Shown here: in pieces, positions 26,043 through 38,171 of the stretch | Layout: each line of letters starts with the position of its first letter | Position numbering within the stretch: the stretch's first letter is position 1 | Source: Paragonimus skrjabini miyazakii | Taxonomy: Eukaryota > Platyhelminthes > Trematoda > Plagiorchiida > Troglotrematidae | Assembly: GCA_014338405.1 (NCBI GenBank) | Contig: JTDE01000155.1 | Coordinates: 307,355-371,354 of the forward strand | DNA: 64,000 nt | Direction of reading: 5' to 3' | Made by a program: the position numbers and the translations under genes | The notes under the pieces: model-generated | Seen by the model: the letters and a program-made list of their open reading frames with translations, nothing else | What the model was told of the DNA's origin: nothing | Databases searched by the model: none

Positions 26043-26242
26043 TTATTGATAAATGGATTGAGAATAACACAACGTTATGAGCAAGTTGTAATACTCTACG
26101 TTTCAACCAACTCGGATGCCCTTCCTGGGGAATGTTGTAATCGATTACAACACTCCTTAGGAAGGCCACCCGAGGTGGTTGAAACGTAGGGTATTACGAC
26201 TTGTTCGTAACGTTGTGTTATTCCCAATCCATTTATCAATAA
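26043..26242. repeat. Imperfect 200-bp inverted repeat (older fold-back element)
   Basis: A near-palindrome centred on TGTTGTAATCGATTACAACA (26133-26152, a perfect 20-bp palindrome). The left arm starts TTATTGATAAATGGATTG and the right arm ends CAATCCATTTATCAATAA. In between, both arms carry AACACAACGTTATGAGCAAG-like and GTTTCAACCA-like sequence with scattered mismatches. Arms are about 100 bp with almost no loop. The same translated peptide appears on both strands for this reason. No coding capacity is evident. It lies in the 24.1-28.8 kb transporter intron. Confidence 0.75.
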
Positions 26243-28826
26243 ACTGTTTTCATCTGTCTTACAAATGGATGCACTCGCTTTGTGTGTATGCCGATCGATG
26301 ATAGGTTTCCTCGAAGTTTCACCGAGTATACTGGAAACCGATTTGAATAAACATAGATCGCAATCCTGTGGTTTCATTTATCTAGAATTCAACGCGTGCA
26401 GATAGATAGGGTGATTTTAGTCGCACAGCTCAGAGTTACTTCTAAGGTTGCCGGATGATTCATGGCAAATGTATTCTATAGTGAGTTGAGTTCAAACGAA
26501 TTGTATACGTTCGGTAGTTAGGATGACCAAATTGAAGAAACAAGGGCTGAACAATCAACCTGAAAACGAAAATCTGTGATAGCCATTGAGAAATCTAGTG
26601 CAATGAGAAGCAGAACTTTTGAATATTCATGAAGAACCATGCGCAATAAAGTTGCTAAGTATCAACTTGTTCTGCTTTCAGCATTGTCAACCACTGGGGC
26701 GGTGGGGGTATATGCTGTACTTTCATTTATGCGCATGTGGAGGACAATGCATTCGGTCATCGGGTTGTCAGATAACATGTAATGCTGCGGTGATGGAGTG
26801 ATCCACTATAAAGGTAAACTTAAGTCGAACAGTACCTAAAAGTGTGTGACCTGAATAGCTGTACGCGAGAGGTTTCATTAGAAAAAATCTTGACGGTGCA
26901 GAAATCGATTATCACTAATCAAAAGCCCGCAGTGTGTCTCAATCGAATCTATCGTAAATTTTAAAATGCGCTGAAAAGCTCAAAGATAAAAAAGTTGAAC
27001 AACAGTGAAATTACACAGAAATGTTGTTTTAGACTAGTAAAAGTGCCTTTTTATAGACATCATGCAGATAAATTAGGTTATGTCATTGGACAAAAACTGA
27101 AATATCCGGTTGAAAAGTGAAACTCGTGCAGTAAGTTGAAAAAGTCATGAAAGAATACGGAAGAGAACGTGCTGCAAAACTTAGTTTCTCAGAGCAATCA
27201 CTTCCGTTCAGTTTGGTGAAACACCAAACATGGCATGACTTAAAAATACCAACCAATACATATGTTGACTAGTTCAAATCGAACGGATCGATACCCTATA
27301 TTTCCTATTACTAGCTATTCTGATTATATCTTTTTTCTTGCAAAAAGGTTGAAAAACCAGTGGAACTTGTTTAGTTGTATTCGCTGGACAGGTAATCTGA
27401 TGGAAACAACTTATTCTGAGACATATCAAGGATAGATAATGAACCTGAAGTTCTCACAAAACCAGATTTAGTTTTGTCCTTGCCGATCAAGGCCGGAGAG
27501 AATCACATATACACTCGGTCTACCTTACAATGCAGGCTTGTATCACGACAGTTGACTCTATCAACAATTACAAGTCTCTAATAGCTTGTTCTTTTTTCCA
27601 GTTACAATAATCAGTAAACATGAAAAAAAACAGGTCTACATATACGTATTTGGCTTTGACGAGTTGTCAACAGCAGAAAGTTTCAAAATCCTGTAGCAGT
27701 CATTCATCAGATTAACGCTGCTAGGTGTTCATGACCTGAGTTCTCAGATTGTCCTCCAGTCAACTGTTTCCACTCCCGTTTGGAGTACAATTTCGGTAAT
27801 CTGAAGGTGATCGCATTGCTGTACCTATTTTTCGCACCAGTACAATCTCAGAGATAAGATGAATGTCGCAAAACCTACTTTCTGCCAACCTTCTGACATC
27901 ATTCGATTCATGTGTTCTCCACTTTTCGAGGAGTTCATTATGAGATGATGTCAGTAGTGTATTTGCTCGTTCATTGCGACTCATGCAGAGACACATGAAC
28001 ATGGCCAACGCATTTCTCAGGCAATTGTGACTCCTACTATCTTAGCTGTCTCGGAGCACTCATGTATTTATGTGTGAATAATGAACCGTCTAATTATGGG
28101 TTTTTGGGGAACATCATAATCCTGTACAAAACAGAACAATTCTCCGACACTTAACGGGAAGATTATCAGGTATCGATCACATAGGTAATATGCCATCTGG
28201 TCGTTTAACTGCTTATCAGGCTGTGATAGTTGACAATCTCCGGAAGTATTGTATTAGCTTTGATACTCCAGTAATCACAAGCCTTTCGTAGCCGTCAGAA
28301 GCTGTTACCTGTTAATCGATCAGAAAACACTCGCTAGCAACAAGCTGATTGGAAGTCATATCTTCTTCAGTGCACGCTCCCTGACCACTTTTCTCGAAGT
28401 TTACATGATATACGATGGCATTAACAGACAAAAGCACATCGACTGGAGACATCACAACAGATTGTATGTACTATGGAGTTCAACTATCAGTGATTCTCTA
28501 TTCACAAGTGGATAAAGCATTGGACTGTGGCTCAAAAGTTTTGCTACTCATCTGAAGTAGGTCATTAAGAATTGGTCATCAGACTTCACGCCATGCCAAC
28601 GTTTGCCTTTTTGAATGTAAAAACAAATCCCAATCTCACAGTTCCCCAATTGGTCTATTTGGACTAATTTCCGACTTACTTCAGCATACTGCAAATAGCA
28701 CAACGAGGTCATGACTGATTACGAGGAGTCAATAATCCATACTTGTTTAGCATGCCGACTGTAGGATACTAATCTGATGAAAATACCCACTTGTTTATTT
28801 GGTTTCGATAGCTCTGTAAAACGTAC

Positions 28827-29008
28827 CTTCCAACATTCTGAATGATCCATTCACTGATTTTGTTCCCCGTCAATCCATCTAGCATGTTACTCCAACCACG
28901 AGCCACTCCGGCCGTACCGAGAATGTATTCGAGCAGGATAGACCAACCGGTCAAAAATCCCAACAGTTCACCAAGCAAAATGTATGCATAGGTGTATGAA
29001 GAACCAGC
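28827..29008 (-). CDS. Cationic amino acid transporter (SLC7A/CAT type), exon with TM3
   Basis: Second visible exon, 182 bp, phase 0 at its start. It continues the previous exon as RIPK then AGSSYTYAYILLGELLGF, the classic CAT/APC sequence around TM3, followed by GWSILLEYILGTAGVARGWS and a polar stretch ending in WIIQNVG. The acceptor is GGATAG (weak pyrimidine tract). The donor is GAAG|GTACGT at 28826-28821. It ends with two bases (AG) of a codon completed to Arg by the first base of the next exon. The small-residue-rich AGSSYTYAY run is part of the substrate-binding helix region in the family. Flanking introns are about 8.5 kb (upstream) and 4.7 kb (downstream). The assignment is firm because the reading frame and both junctions agree with the neighbouring exons. 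Confidence 0.88.
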
Positions 29009-31534
29009 CTATCCAAACGAGGATAAAACAGATGAAGCGAGCGGATGAAACTAAGCAAATTTACCGTAAGACGTTACGGGTTAAAGAATGTAGTTTCATT
29101 GCCTACAATTTCAGCGACAGAAAACTTGTCTTTCCAAACAAAGAGATGGGGTAAACGAACGCCTAGATGAACAACAGTCTATCTACGTGAAATAACAACT
29201 CGACTTTCTTATATAATAACAGAAGTGCGTACGACAGTATGGTTGCTAACTTTGACGGCCAGATCAACACTTGTTCATTACGTGCGTAAATCGCAGATGT
29301 GGCTCATTTTTCTCTTTCTCCATCAGGGTTCATCACATTTATTTTACAGCGATCTCAGGAGAACTCCCACCAGGGAACGCGTTGAGTTATCAAGCTGGCT
29401 ATCGAGGTAGTCATTCAACCTAGTTCATATCATTGCATCTTAATCGGTGATGTGGCTGGCCATCGTATGAATCTGACCGTTATACTTCTCGTCCACTTAA
29501 CTACTATATTTTACAATATAGCTTCGTGATGACCTTGAACTTCTAGCTAAACAAGATCAAATTCGAGAAGAAACAGTGTACCGAGTATTACGGACATTGT
29601 GATATATGTGCAAGGCATGAATATGTTGTAACGAATTTTGACATGTCATTCAAGAACGCTACTGCGCACGATTTGAGGTCTGATGAACTTCTCTGCATAC
29701 TAACAAATGCGTATTGCAGAACGGCAGATTGTAAACGGGAAACAGGGGTCAGATGTGAAACACGGTATACAGGTTTTTTTTAAGTAGTTGCCACATTTAC
29801 AAAAGTGTTGGACAGTCATATATGATAATAAAAGTTTTAATGTTAAAAACATTCAGTCATATCAGCAACAGTGTGCACTAAAACGAGGTAGCTACTTTTA
29901 AAATATTCAAATTTATCAATCATGTAGGATAGGTTGTTAACTAATTATCTGAACGCCTCTTTCGTCCAACGTGTGCCTCAAAATGTCTGTCGAGGACTAG
30001 CAAACGCTTGTGCAACATATAAAATAGTTAAGGATCAGCAGCTCCGTGGTCAGCTAATTCGAAAATTTCCAACCAACTATCTTGTGGTCGACTGGCACAT
30101 CTTTCATGCAAGTGGTCCGCTTAAGGCGAGGGGACTGTTAGTCAAATATCAAAACCCATCCATTACTCACAGTGATCAAATCATCGCTTTTTAGCTTGCA
30201 GCCCAGAATTCCGTTATTTTCTAATCTGCTTTAAGGCCGACAGAAGAATACAATACCGGCTTCACGGTTGGGTTAGTTTAAGAAATCCAACTGAGTTTCT
30301 CAGTCCACGGCTAATAAATTCTCAGTTTAAGTGTCACAACTTTAGGCCAATTGTTGAAGGAAACGGACAGATTCCATTTTGTCCCGAGTCATAGTTAAGC
30401 TAAAACGTATTTTGTACCATGGGGTGGATGAACGCCTGCCAGATGTATCATCGTTTACTTTGAATGGCGAAAAAATCTCGGGTTCTTTTTAATGTTTGTA
30501 TGCTCTGAAATCATTGGTCATCAAAATGGGAGTAACCTAAAAACGGAAAGATTAACTACTTATTGAACAACTCATACGTATGTTGTACAAAAATATTGAT
30601 TGAGGTAGGGCACTATAGAACACTTCCGAAAGGCGGTAAATTTTCATCGACCACTCGTGTAGATTCACACAAGTTTAACTCATAGGTATAAGGAAATGCA
30701 GCAAATTGAAAGACACGCAGTTTGGTAAAACTCACCATTTAAACACATCAAATATAGATTTGTAAACTTAAACAATACCGGAAGCATAAATTTATAACCA
30801 CGTTCAAAGATTTCGTGGAAGGGAAAAAACAACAGACAATGGCTGCCTACAACTTATTGCAGCTTTTTATATTTGTCCACTACTAATGTAAGTCAGTAGT
30901 GCTTTTTGGTTTCGAGAAACGTGGACTTGACGCTAACTGAAATAATATCCCATGATATTACACAGTTTTGGAATTATTTTCCAGATCTTGCCGTAACCTT
31001 CTTGCATCTGGTGCGTTTGACTTCTGCGCTTCTAGCTGACTGGGATTTGTCTCCGATAGGAAAGAACGGAAAACTGATAGTCACATCTAAAGATATACTT
31101 TGCACTGAAGAATGCATAGAAGTGGTATGGCCGTGAGGTGTAGTTGCGTGAGTCGACGGAAGAAGTAGTTTGATGTTTTAGAATTGCTCTCATTAAGACA
31201 CGAAAGTACGTATATTATGGTATATGGCCTCGAGTGAAGGTGATTTCGAGTCTTTGCCAGCCAACGATGACCGTCCGTATTTACCCCTCCACTGCGAAGA
31301 AGCAACTGAGGCGCAATATTGTCCGAAACATGTCCACTGCACTCACTCATTTACTGCACTCCGTAGTTTGTTTAGTCCTAGAATACCACATAACTTAATC
31401 GATTAAGCCATCAATTCCAGTTAGATTCCATCAAAAATCCCAGTGTTTGTTAAACAGAAAGTCGGAATTTGAAATCAAAAACTCTCACTCTAGGTTATAA
31501 TAGTTATTTTTCCACGTGGAGTTGTTTTTGCCAA

Positions 31535-32225
31535 ACTATGTCATCTGTGGCGTCAAAAGGACGTTCGGTTGTTGCTGAAAGGAAAAGTATATAATGCTTG
31601 TGTATGTTCTGTTTTGATCTATGGTTCGGAAACTTGGCTTGTTCGCAAGAAGGATATCAACAGTTTCGCTATATTTTACCATCGTTGTCTCTGCCAAATA
31701 GCCGACATTAAGTGGACTGATCGTGTGAACAACACGGCCGTTTGCCTCCGCGTATTGCGGAACTCCCGGAATGCGCGATCAGTTGGTCAACTAATCACGT
31801 TGCACAGCTTGCGATGGTCAAGTCACGTACTTTGTGTGTCATCTGACCGTTTACCGTACTGAACATTATATAATGAGGCTACCAACAGTTGGGTAAAACC
31901 ACGTGGTGGTCAAGCAATGAAGTGGTCACGAAATATGAAGACCTTGACTGCTCCACTGAACAATGTGGATAGGTTTCGCCTGCCTAGATGGGGTCCTCGT
32001 GATCACTCGAACCGCTGGTTAGAGACGTTATCCGAGATGGCAATGTGTCGCAGTCAATGGCGGACCTGTATCCATACCATTGCTAATTCTTCCGCTTAGT
32101 CTTCTTTTAATAATGTTCAACCTTCTTAGTACCGTTTTCTTCTAGGATATTCCACGTCACTACTGAGGCAAGCGACGGTTCGAGCTACAGTACCTTCTGG
32201 CTGTTGTCATGAGAATGATAACGAC
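31535..32225 (+). mobile_element. RTE-like non-LTR retrotransposon, 3' end copy
   Basis: 5'-truncated copy of an RTE-like LINE inside a transporter intron. It starts in the region after the RT palm (LCHLWRQKDVRLLLKGKVYN) and runs through SVLIYGSETW, YHRCLCQIADIKWTDRVNN, LHSLRWSSHVLCV and, after a stop near 31,860, MKTLTAPLNNVDRFRLPRWG and NRWLETLSEMAMCRSQWR to a stop at 32,099. These are the landmarks of the RTE/SR2-type C-terminus. About 120 bases of 3' UTR (with CTTCTTTT and GATATTCCAC) are shared with the copy ending near 59,010, which supports one family. Few frame breaks suggest it is younger than the other copies here. Confidence 0.8.
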
Positions 32226-34439
32226 GTGGAGTAAATGACAGGGACATATTCGAAATGATGGCTCTCCTTAGGATGACATTACTTCACGCCTAACCTTCTG
32301 ACAGTTTAATCAACGCTATGTAGTATCTAGTGATTAATCGTGTATTGCCGGCTTAATGTAGCCAATATAGCTTATAAACCATGGTCTCATCAACGTATCA
32401 GTTGCTCTTGAGGGACATGTTGACAAACTTTGAGCTTGACGTGGGTTGTTTGTGGAATACAATTGTAACACTCTAGCCCAGCCGAATCAGTGGTTTCCAA
32501 ATGATTTGGAAAGAAATCGGCAACAAAATTTTAAGACCTCGATTGCCAGAGCATGTTATTACACTCTCATAAGAACCGTAATAAAAAAAGCATGATGAGA
32601 TTTATAGCTAGTTCGGAGTCATTCAATATGCAGAGAGTTCGTATACGTCCATTACGACACCTCGTGGCCACAGTCGAAAGCACGTAGCTGACAAAAGTCT
32701 AAAACTGAGCTTGTAGATCAGGTCGAAATAACAGCCAATAAACAGGAGTAATTCTTGTTTCATAAACTGGTGAAGAAGTGGTAACCTGAAATTGACCCTT
32801 GATGTATTCGCTGTGTGACAAACATGTAAGCGTAACCATTTGACTTTTAATGAGTGCACATGTTTCGTTGTCGTTCGAATTGTTTACAGTCACTTTTGAT
32901 TACTGTAACTGTGACCATGAAACGAAAGGTCATTGTAAGAAACAGCTCACTCGGTCGACCTGGGTCGAATGCAAACAGAGCTGTTGATGTAATTCAAAGT
33001 TCATATTACACTTTGAATGAGTAATTTCACTCCTTGGAACTCAGGTGGTTCAGAATGTGTGCATAGTTAAACGGAGCTTAGAAAAACGGAACAATGTTTA
33101 TTGAACCAAGTCAAGAAGATATTTCCACTGATATTTAATAAATGCGTCTATTGCACGTTGTCACTATTAATTATCTACCATATACATTTTAAAAGATGCT
33201 CATCGTTAGCTTATCCACTGTCTTTGTGGATTCAACTGGTGGTCTAGCCAGGGCTGAATCCAAACCAAGCAAATGAACCGAGATTTCACTTTGTGAGTGG
33301 ATCCCAGAGAGTAGCCGGCATTTTCCATTCGTTTAGAAGGGTGGTTGTCAAACAGTTTTGCACTTTCGTTTCCTTAGCTTTGCAGGGACATCTTTATTAC
33401 TCCCCTCACTGTTTGTTTGCGGTATATTCGCGCAAAAACCAGGAAAGCGAAGATTGACCGTTTCGGTTACTCTGAAACTGTCCAGTTTAAATGGGCACAC
33501 TTAACTTAATGGTGTAAATTCGTGGACATCAACATTGTGGTGCCAGCTCGTCAAGTTCAACAATGTGAGTAGTGTTCGGATAAAGGTAGAGCGATTCACC
33601 TGAAGCTTCGTTTCAATATGTACGAGGTTGGAAATGCCAGAAAGAGGTTTTTGACCGTTCCAGCGAGCATAGTTGTGCGCAGATTCCTTCATTTGGAAAT
33701 CTGTTTAAAATCGCAAGATGCTGACTCATTTTGGGTTTCATTTTTTGCTTACTTTATAACCAATAATTTGTGAATGAAACTTTCGTCATTTATGAATCGA
33801 ATGAAAACGAACAGCAGCGGTTTGTTTCCTAATAAACCTGTTTCATTCAAATACAGTGCAAATTTACTAGGCTGTGTCTATTTTCTCACAACATTTCCAG
33901 CTATCTGGTCTATACTTTTTCCAACAAAGTTATTTCTACCGTAAACTGTAGTAAAAAGTTTGCAAGGTAACACACAGAAAGACACTTACAATTGTACTCG
34001 TTACAGGAAAATATTTAACAGTGGGCGAAGAAGTATTTCAAAAAACCTACAGACTTCACCGGTTTGTCGTGATGTACTAGCAAAAATGTTTCCTGAAAGG
34101 TTCGCTTTTGAACTTTGCCACAGATTGACTAAAAATTAGTTATGTTTCGTTACTATACCTGCTAGCTGTTGATCTAAATGGTTAAGCTTTTTAGAGGGAT
34201 TCATTAGCTTATTTGGCAAGACCGTCCTCCTAAAGCGCGCATACGGATTGATGCTGGGTGTTTCATGTAAGCGTAGATCCATAATTCCCGCATCTGTCAC
34301 AATACTGTTTGTAGTTCCTTTGCCCTAGTGGCTTATCTACGGCCCGAAATGTCATTACTGGAGACCTTGTAGGTTAGAAGAAAAGCTCCCGAGATTTAAA
34401 TGGGACTAGCCAGCTGCTACCAAACTGATATCAGTCCAA

Positions 34440-35236
34440 GCCGTTGAATGGATGTCTGTTTGGAAGAGAATGGACTGACGGTTGATACGCGTAGTGAGGA
34501 AATGGCGAGAGAAAAGTTCAAACATGTCATTGGCCGGTGAGGTGGTTGCCACTAAAATTGATTACGCTCATCCTTTAGGGTACACGGCCTACAATATTTC
34601 CTAGTAGTGTTAAACCTTACAGGGTATTCTGCCAACTTGTAATGGGTAAAAGTCGAGCATTAACTCAGGACTCCACATTAAGCAGCCGATCGAACAACGG
34701 GTGCTCGGACGGCATCTGGGGGGAATTACTTGAAATGAGGGACAGCGTGGCACGGGACTCCAGATGAAACTGTCAGAGTAAGGAACTTGTGAATATTGAA
34801 GGTAGAAGACCATGTCTGACACCTACTTGAGCTCCTGTGAATAACTGCATGAGAAGACAATGGGGCAACGCACATGAGGCAACTTCGGCCAGAAGTTTAA
34901 TAGAAGACATCACGGTGTGCGTGAGGGCGTTTAAAATCTGTAAGTACGGTTTAGGCGTTTGAATGTTAGTGCTTCCGTAACCCGAAATCTGTCGTCAGAC
35001 TTCAATCTATCGTCCCATAATTTTCCCAGGTCATTATTTCATTATCGCTTCCCCGCAACCAGCCATTGCCCCTCAGGAGTCTATATCGTACACTTGGGAG
35101 AGTAACTGTCGAAGAGATCCGTTTTAAGTTTGCACCAATCAAAGTGTCACGAAATGGACTGACGTTATTTATGCATGTATAAAAAGGCTGTAACCCTGAT
35201 GCACACGAAAGTAAATTATATCTATCTATCTATCAA
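34440..35236 (+). repeat. Possible unclassified element ending in a (TATC)n tail
   Basis: A stretch somewhat richer in G+C than its flanks, with no usable reading frame, ending at GTAAATTATATCTATCTATC. A short tandem repeat at one end is typical of RTE-type LINE and SINE 3' ends. No second copy is present in the window, so its repeat nature is only suspected. Confidence 0.25.
35219..35233 (+). repeat. (TATC)n microsatellite
   Basis: Short TATC run at the end of the suspected element at 34.4-35.2 kb. Confidence 0.8.
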
Positions 35237-36339
35237 TCTACAGGAACGATACACTTCCAAACTACTTTTTTCTTACACAGTCTGTTGTAAATAAGCACCC
35301 ATTCAGGTACCTCGCCTTCATGTTTGTGCGGTAATATCATATGCTGAAGATAAGAATCGGATCCAATAGTGGGTGATAACTCTGAAAGAGTAAATCATTA
35401 GTATGATCAAGGAGTTGGCTTTAGTGTACTGGAGGGCATCAGCTTCCGTTTAACTTCTCTGAATGTAAAGTGATGCGTGTTAGCCAACCTTCTCATGTAA
35501 AGTATTTTTGGGGATAAACGTAGGCTACGGCCGACTGCAAATAAAACCCACGAATGATCACTTTCCGGGGGTGTCTGTTAACTATGCATGGTATCGAAGA
35601 AAGTCAACATGGTTATTACGAGGTTAACCCTGCTATTCGAAACATACAATTTGCAAAGAGTTCTTTTAATTTTCATGTCACTGGTAAGCCCATACCTTGA
35701 GTTAACTATTCAAGTTTGTTTATCATTAACAAACCGGTTCAGAGAAACACAGCATTAAGAGCAATGTGTAATATTAGACCTCTCACTCATCCCGGATGTT
35801 ACCTATTGAAATACTCCTGAAAAAGGGCACTCAAAGCGGTTGAAATAGCTATTATTATTGTTACTTCACTGTTACTATTGCTCCTAAAGCTGTGTTTTTT
35901 CCCAAACCATACATTAAAATGTGTCAACCATAACGCCCAAACTGTTCGATAGTATTTGTATAAAATCTAATTCCTATATTGTACAAACGGCGATTATTGT
36001 CTACTGAAGGTATACAACAGATTGATAGTGCACATCATAGAACAACAAAGTGTACCTGATCGCTTATTCTGCTTGCTTACTCGAAAACATTGCTCGAAAT
36101 GTGTAACTTGTGCAGGTACTACTCATAAAGGAGAAGCAATCTTGTTTTATCCAATAAAATATTATATTAGCATATCCTTGCGTTGAGTACTCATTTCTGG
36201 AATTGCTAGCTGAAACTGGGACACCAAATTAGTCGTCAGGATAGCAAACCACTTTCTTTCTGAGACAGGGTGTAGCTAATCTGGAACATTCCGTCTGACT
36301 ATAACATGACAACTCACCAATGATTAACTGTAATTGAAG

Positions 36340-36480
36340 GCATACATTGGTGATGCTAATCCGCAAATCCAGTCGGCGTGGTCATTTTGGCAAATTCGAA
36401 TTGGGCTGCAACTTCTAATGCCAGCACTGACAAGTCAATACCGGTTGAACTGCGTTTGCTTCATGTGTGACTGCCGTGCC
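36340..36480 (+). CDS. Weak candidate plus-strand exon with a C-x-C-x2-C-x-C cluster
   Basis: A 47-codon open segment on the strand opposite to the transporter, inside its 29.0-37.5 kb intron. It ends at an excellent donor (GCC|GTAAGT at 36481). The acceptor, ATTGAAG, is poor. The end of the peptide, SQYRLNCVCFMCDC, has the Y-x-x-x-C-x-C-x2-C spacing seen in the post-SET zinc site of SET/MYND (SMYD) proteins, but nothing upstream supports a SET domain. Two further plus-strand segments with good splice signals follow (37031-37104 and 37184-37288), and they join each other in frame but not to this one. Function unassigned; it may be a decoy. Confidence 0.2.
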
Positions 36481-36833
36481 GTAAGTACTTCCATATTACT
36501 ATATCGCTTATGCAACAAATCTTATCTAGCCTACATATGATTCATGCTTCTGTCGCCCTTACTGTTCCCAAATCACGTTTCCTTGCCTTCTTTTTCGCTC
36601 TATTTTATCCACTTTTACCCTCGTCCAACACACGATCAGCTACGCATAAGTATCGTAAGCTTCCTCTAGCCTACAAAACAAATAATTTAATGACTAACTA
36701 ATTGACTAAGATGTACTCGTACTGATCCAACCTCGCACGGCTGAATTCATGTTACTTATGGTTATATGAGTGCAATAGTATCTTCACTTTATTGGCCATG
36801 GGTGCTTAATAAGGATGCCAATTTGTCAACAAT

Positions 36834-36860
36834 CATATATATCTGTATATGTGTATATAC
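36834..36860 (+). repeat. Degenerate (AT)n/(GT)n simple repeat
   Basis: Alternating TATATATCTGTATATGTG-type sequence. Confidence 0.7.
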
Positions 36861-37469
36861 ATTTAAGCCATTGAAATTGTGGAATAACTGCTTAACGACT
36901 CATGCATTTGCATTAAATCTAGTCTAGTATCATGTACTGATGGAGATTTTGGATTGTTACATCTTCCGGAAATTGTTACATCACATGCGCGTACATCATT
37001 TATATAAACTAATATTATAACCCATTTCAGCGAGTTTATGTAGATTTGCTTTCACAGACCACGGAGCCTGTAGTGAAGCTGTTATAACACCTCTCTCTCT
37101 TGGAGTAAGTAAATATTTCGTAAGTGTATCTACGATTTAATTTTGGGCATTCACTCAATAACCACTGTTGATGTACTTTTCAGGCCAAAGATAATGTATG
37201 TACACATATATATGTCCATATATTAAAAACTTTCCAAGCACAGAGCTGCAATCCATATCCTTACAGAAAACCAAAAGTAGCTCTTTGACTTACACTTGTA
37301 AAACCGGTCAACCGTACATCAGCCTCCGAGTAAATTATTCACGAATTTCTCGAATTTCAAACACACAGTTAACCGAAGCTTGCGGCAAGATAGCAATAAG
37401 TTATGGAAATTATATGCTCACTCATCGTCATTCATCTACACTCACAAACCAACAAGATGTTTAACTCAC

Positions 37470-37621
37470 CTTAGGAATGCGACAGGCCAGCTCCGAATAG
37501 ACGGTGGCGTTGAACACAGCGACCAAACCGGCAATCAGATAGCAAACGAAGACGGAGGGCCCCGTGTGCTTGAGCATAATAGCTCCAGTAAGCACATGAA
37601 TGCTTCCACCCAGCATGGAAG
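37470..37621 (-). CDS. Cationic amino acid transporter (SLC7A/CAT type), exon with TM1-TM2
   Basis: First visible coding exon of a minus-strand CAT-type transporter, which in this family moves arginine, lysine or related amino acids across the plasma membrane. The 152-bp exon encodes the TM1-TM2 segment: a glycine-rich stretch (SMLGGSIHVLTG), a GPS turn, then a hydrophobic helix ending in YSELACRIPK, the usual CAT signature before TM3. The acceptor is CTAAAG after a pyrimidine-rich run. The donor is AAG|GTGAGT at 37469-37464. It starts with two bases of a split codon, so the preceding exon must end in phase 1, and it ends in phase 0, matching the next exon. The usual Tyr in the G-x-x-Y-V-L-x-G motif is His here. 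The exon or exons for the cytosolic N-terminus lie at higher coordinates and were not identified. Family assignment is from recognised motifs, not a search. Confidence 0.85.
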
Positions 37622-37752
37622 CTTTAGTTGGACAGAAGATGGGTGAGAAACTTATCACAATATTGACACGTATGACAATTTACAAGCAGGAAAACTGACA
37701 AAGCTAGTAACAACTATTTTTAGAAAGTAGCATGAGATTTGGTTGTAATTCG

Positions 37753-37873
37753 TTGAATACCACTCACAGTTGTTGGCAGCTTTCATATTCCTACAGACTT
37801 TCTAGTCAACCGCTTTCGAACGGATGCACTAGACTCAAGTTTCACTGTTGTGTGAGCTCATCAGTGTTGCATA
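37753..37873 (-). repeat. SINE-like repeat family A, 3' fragment, diverged
   Basis: Minus-strand 3' module of family A, diverged: GTCAACCGCTTTCGAACG, CACTAGACTCAAGTTTCAC and GAGCTCATCAGTGTTGCAT correspond to the reverse complement of the other copies. The tRNA-like head is missing. Confidence 0.55.
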
Positions 37874-37927
37874 CTTTTCCACAGCATGTGATTAAAATAT
37901 TGATCAAACTTTCGTGATGCAGCCGGT

Positions 37928-38097
37928 GTTGAACAGTGCACCAGTGATCAAATTATCAGACTTTCCAGTCGGCCCCCTTCGAAAAGAACAAGCAGTAGAC
38001 TCGAGTTTCGCTCTCATTAGAGCTCGTCAGTAGTGCATATCCTCGCTGCTGACGGGACTAGAACCACGGCCACGCTGTTCATGAGGCAAACTCATCA
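37928..38097 (-). repeat. SINE-like repeat family A, minus-strand copy
   Basis: Reverse-oriented copy with CCAGTCGGCCCCCTTCGAAA, GACTCGAGTTTCGCTCTCAT, GAGCTCGTCAGTAGTGCATA and the tail of the tRNA-like head (CACGCTGTTCATGAGGCAAA). A deletion removes part of the 3' module. It is followed 75 bp later by a copy in the opposite orientation. Confidence 0.7.
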
Positions 38098-38171
38098 GTA
38101 ATCAAATATCGCTCAACAAGTCAACGATTTCTGTGATTTTAACTCGAAAAGAAGTCCTAGTCGAGGGGTCA

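Larger units (their letters stand above)
24101..28826 (-). other. Transporter intron, about 4.7 kb
   Basis: Contains family B copy 2 and the 200-bp inverted repeat. Otherwise only short open frames and nothing I can assign. Confidence 0.8.
29009..37469 (-). other. Transporter intron, about 8.5 kb
   Basis: Contains the RTE-like fragment at 31.5-32.2 kb, the suspected element at 34.4-35.2 kb and the weak plus-strand exon candidates at 36.3-37.3 kb. The stretches 29.0-31.5 and 32.2-34.4 kb show nothing recognisable. Confidence 0.8.

Noticed and set aside
26096..26377. Open frames on both strands with near-identical peptides
   Set aside because: Shadow of the imperfect palindrome at 26043-26242.
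29934..30194. 86-codon plus-strand frame
   Set aside because: No motif, no splice or start context. Expected by chance in a window of this size.
37031..37104. Continuation of the 36340-36480 exon candidate
   Set aside because: Phase 0 continuation stops after 18 codons, and the frame that stays open does not match the donor phase of the first segment.
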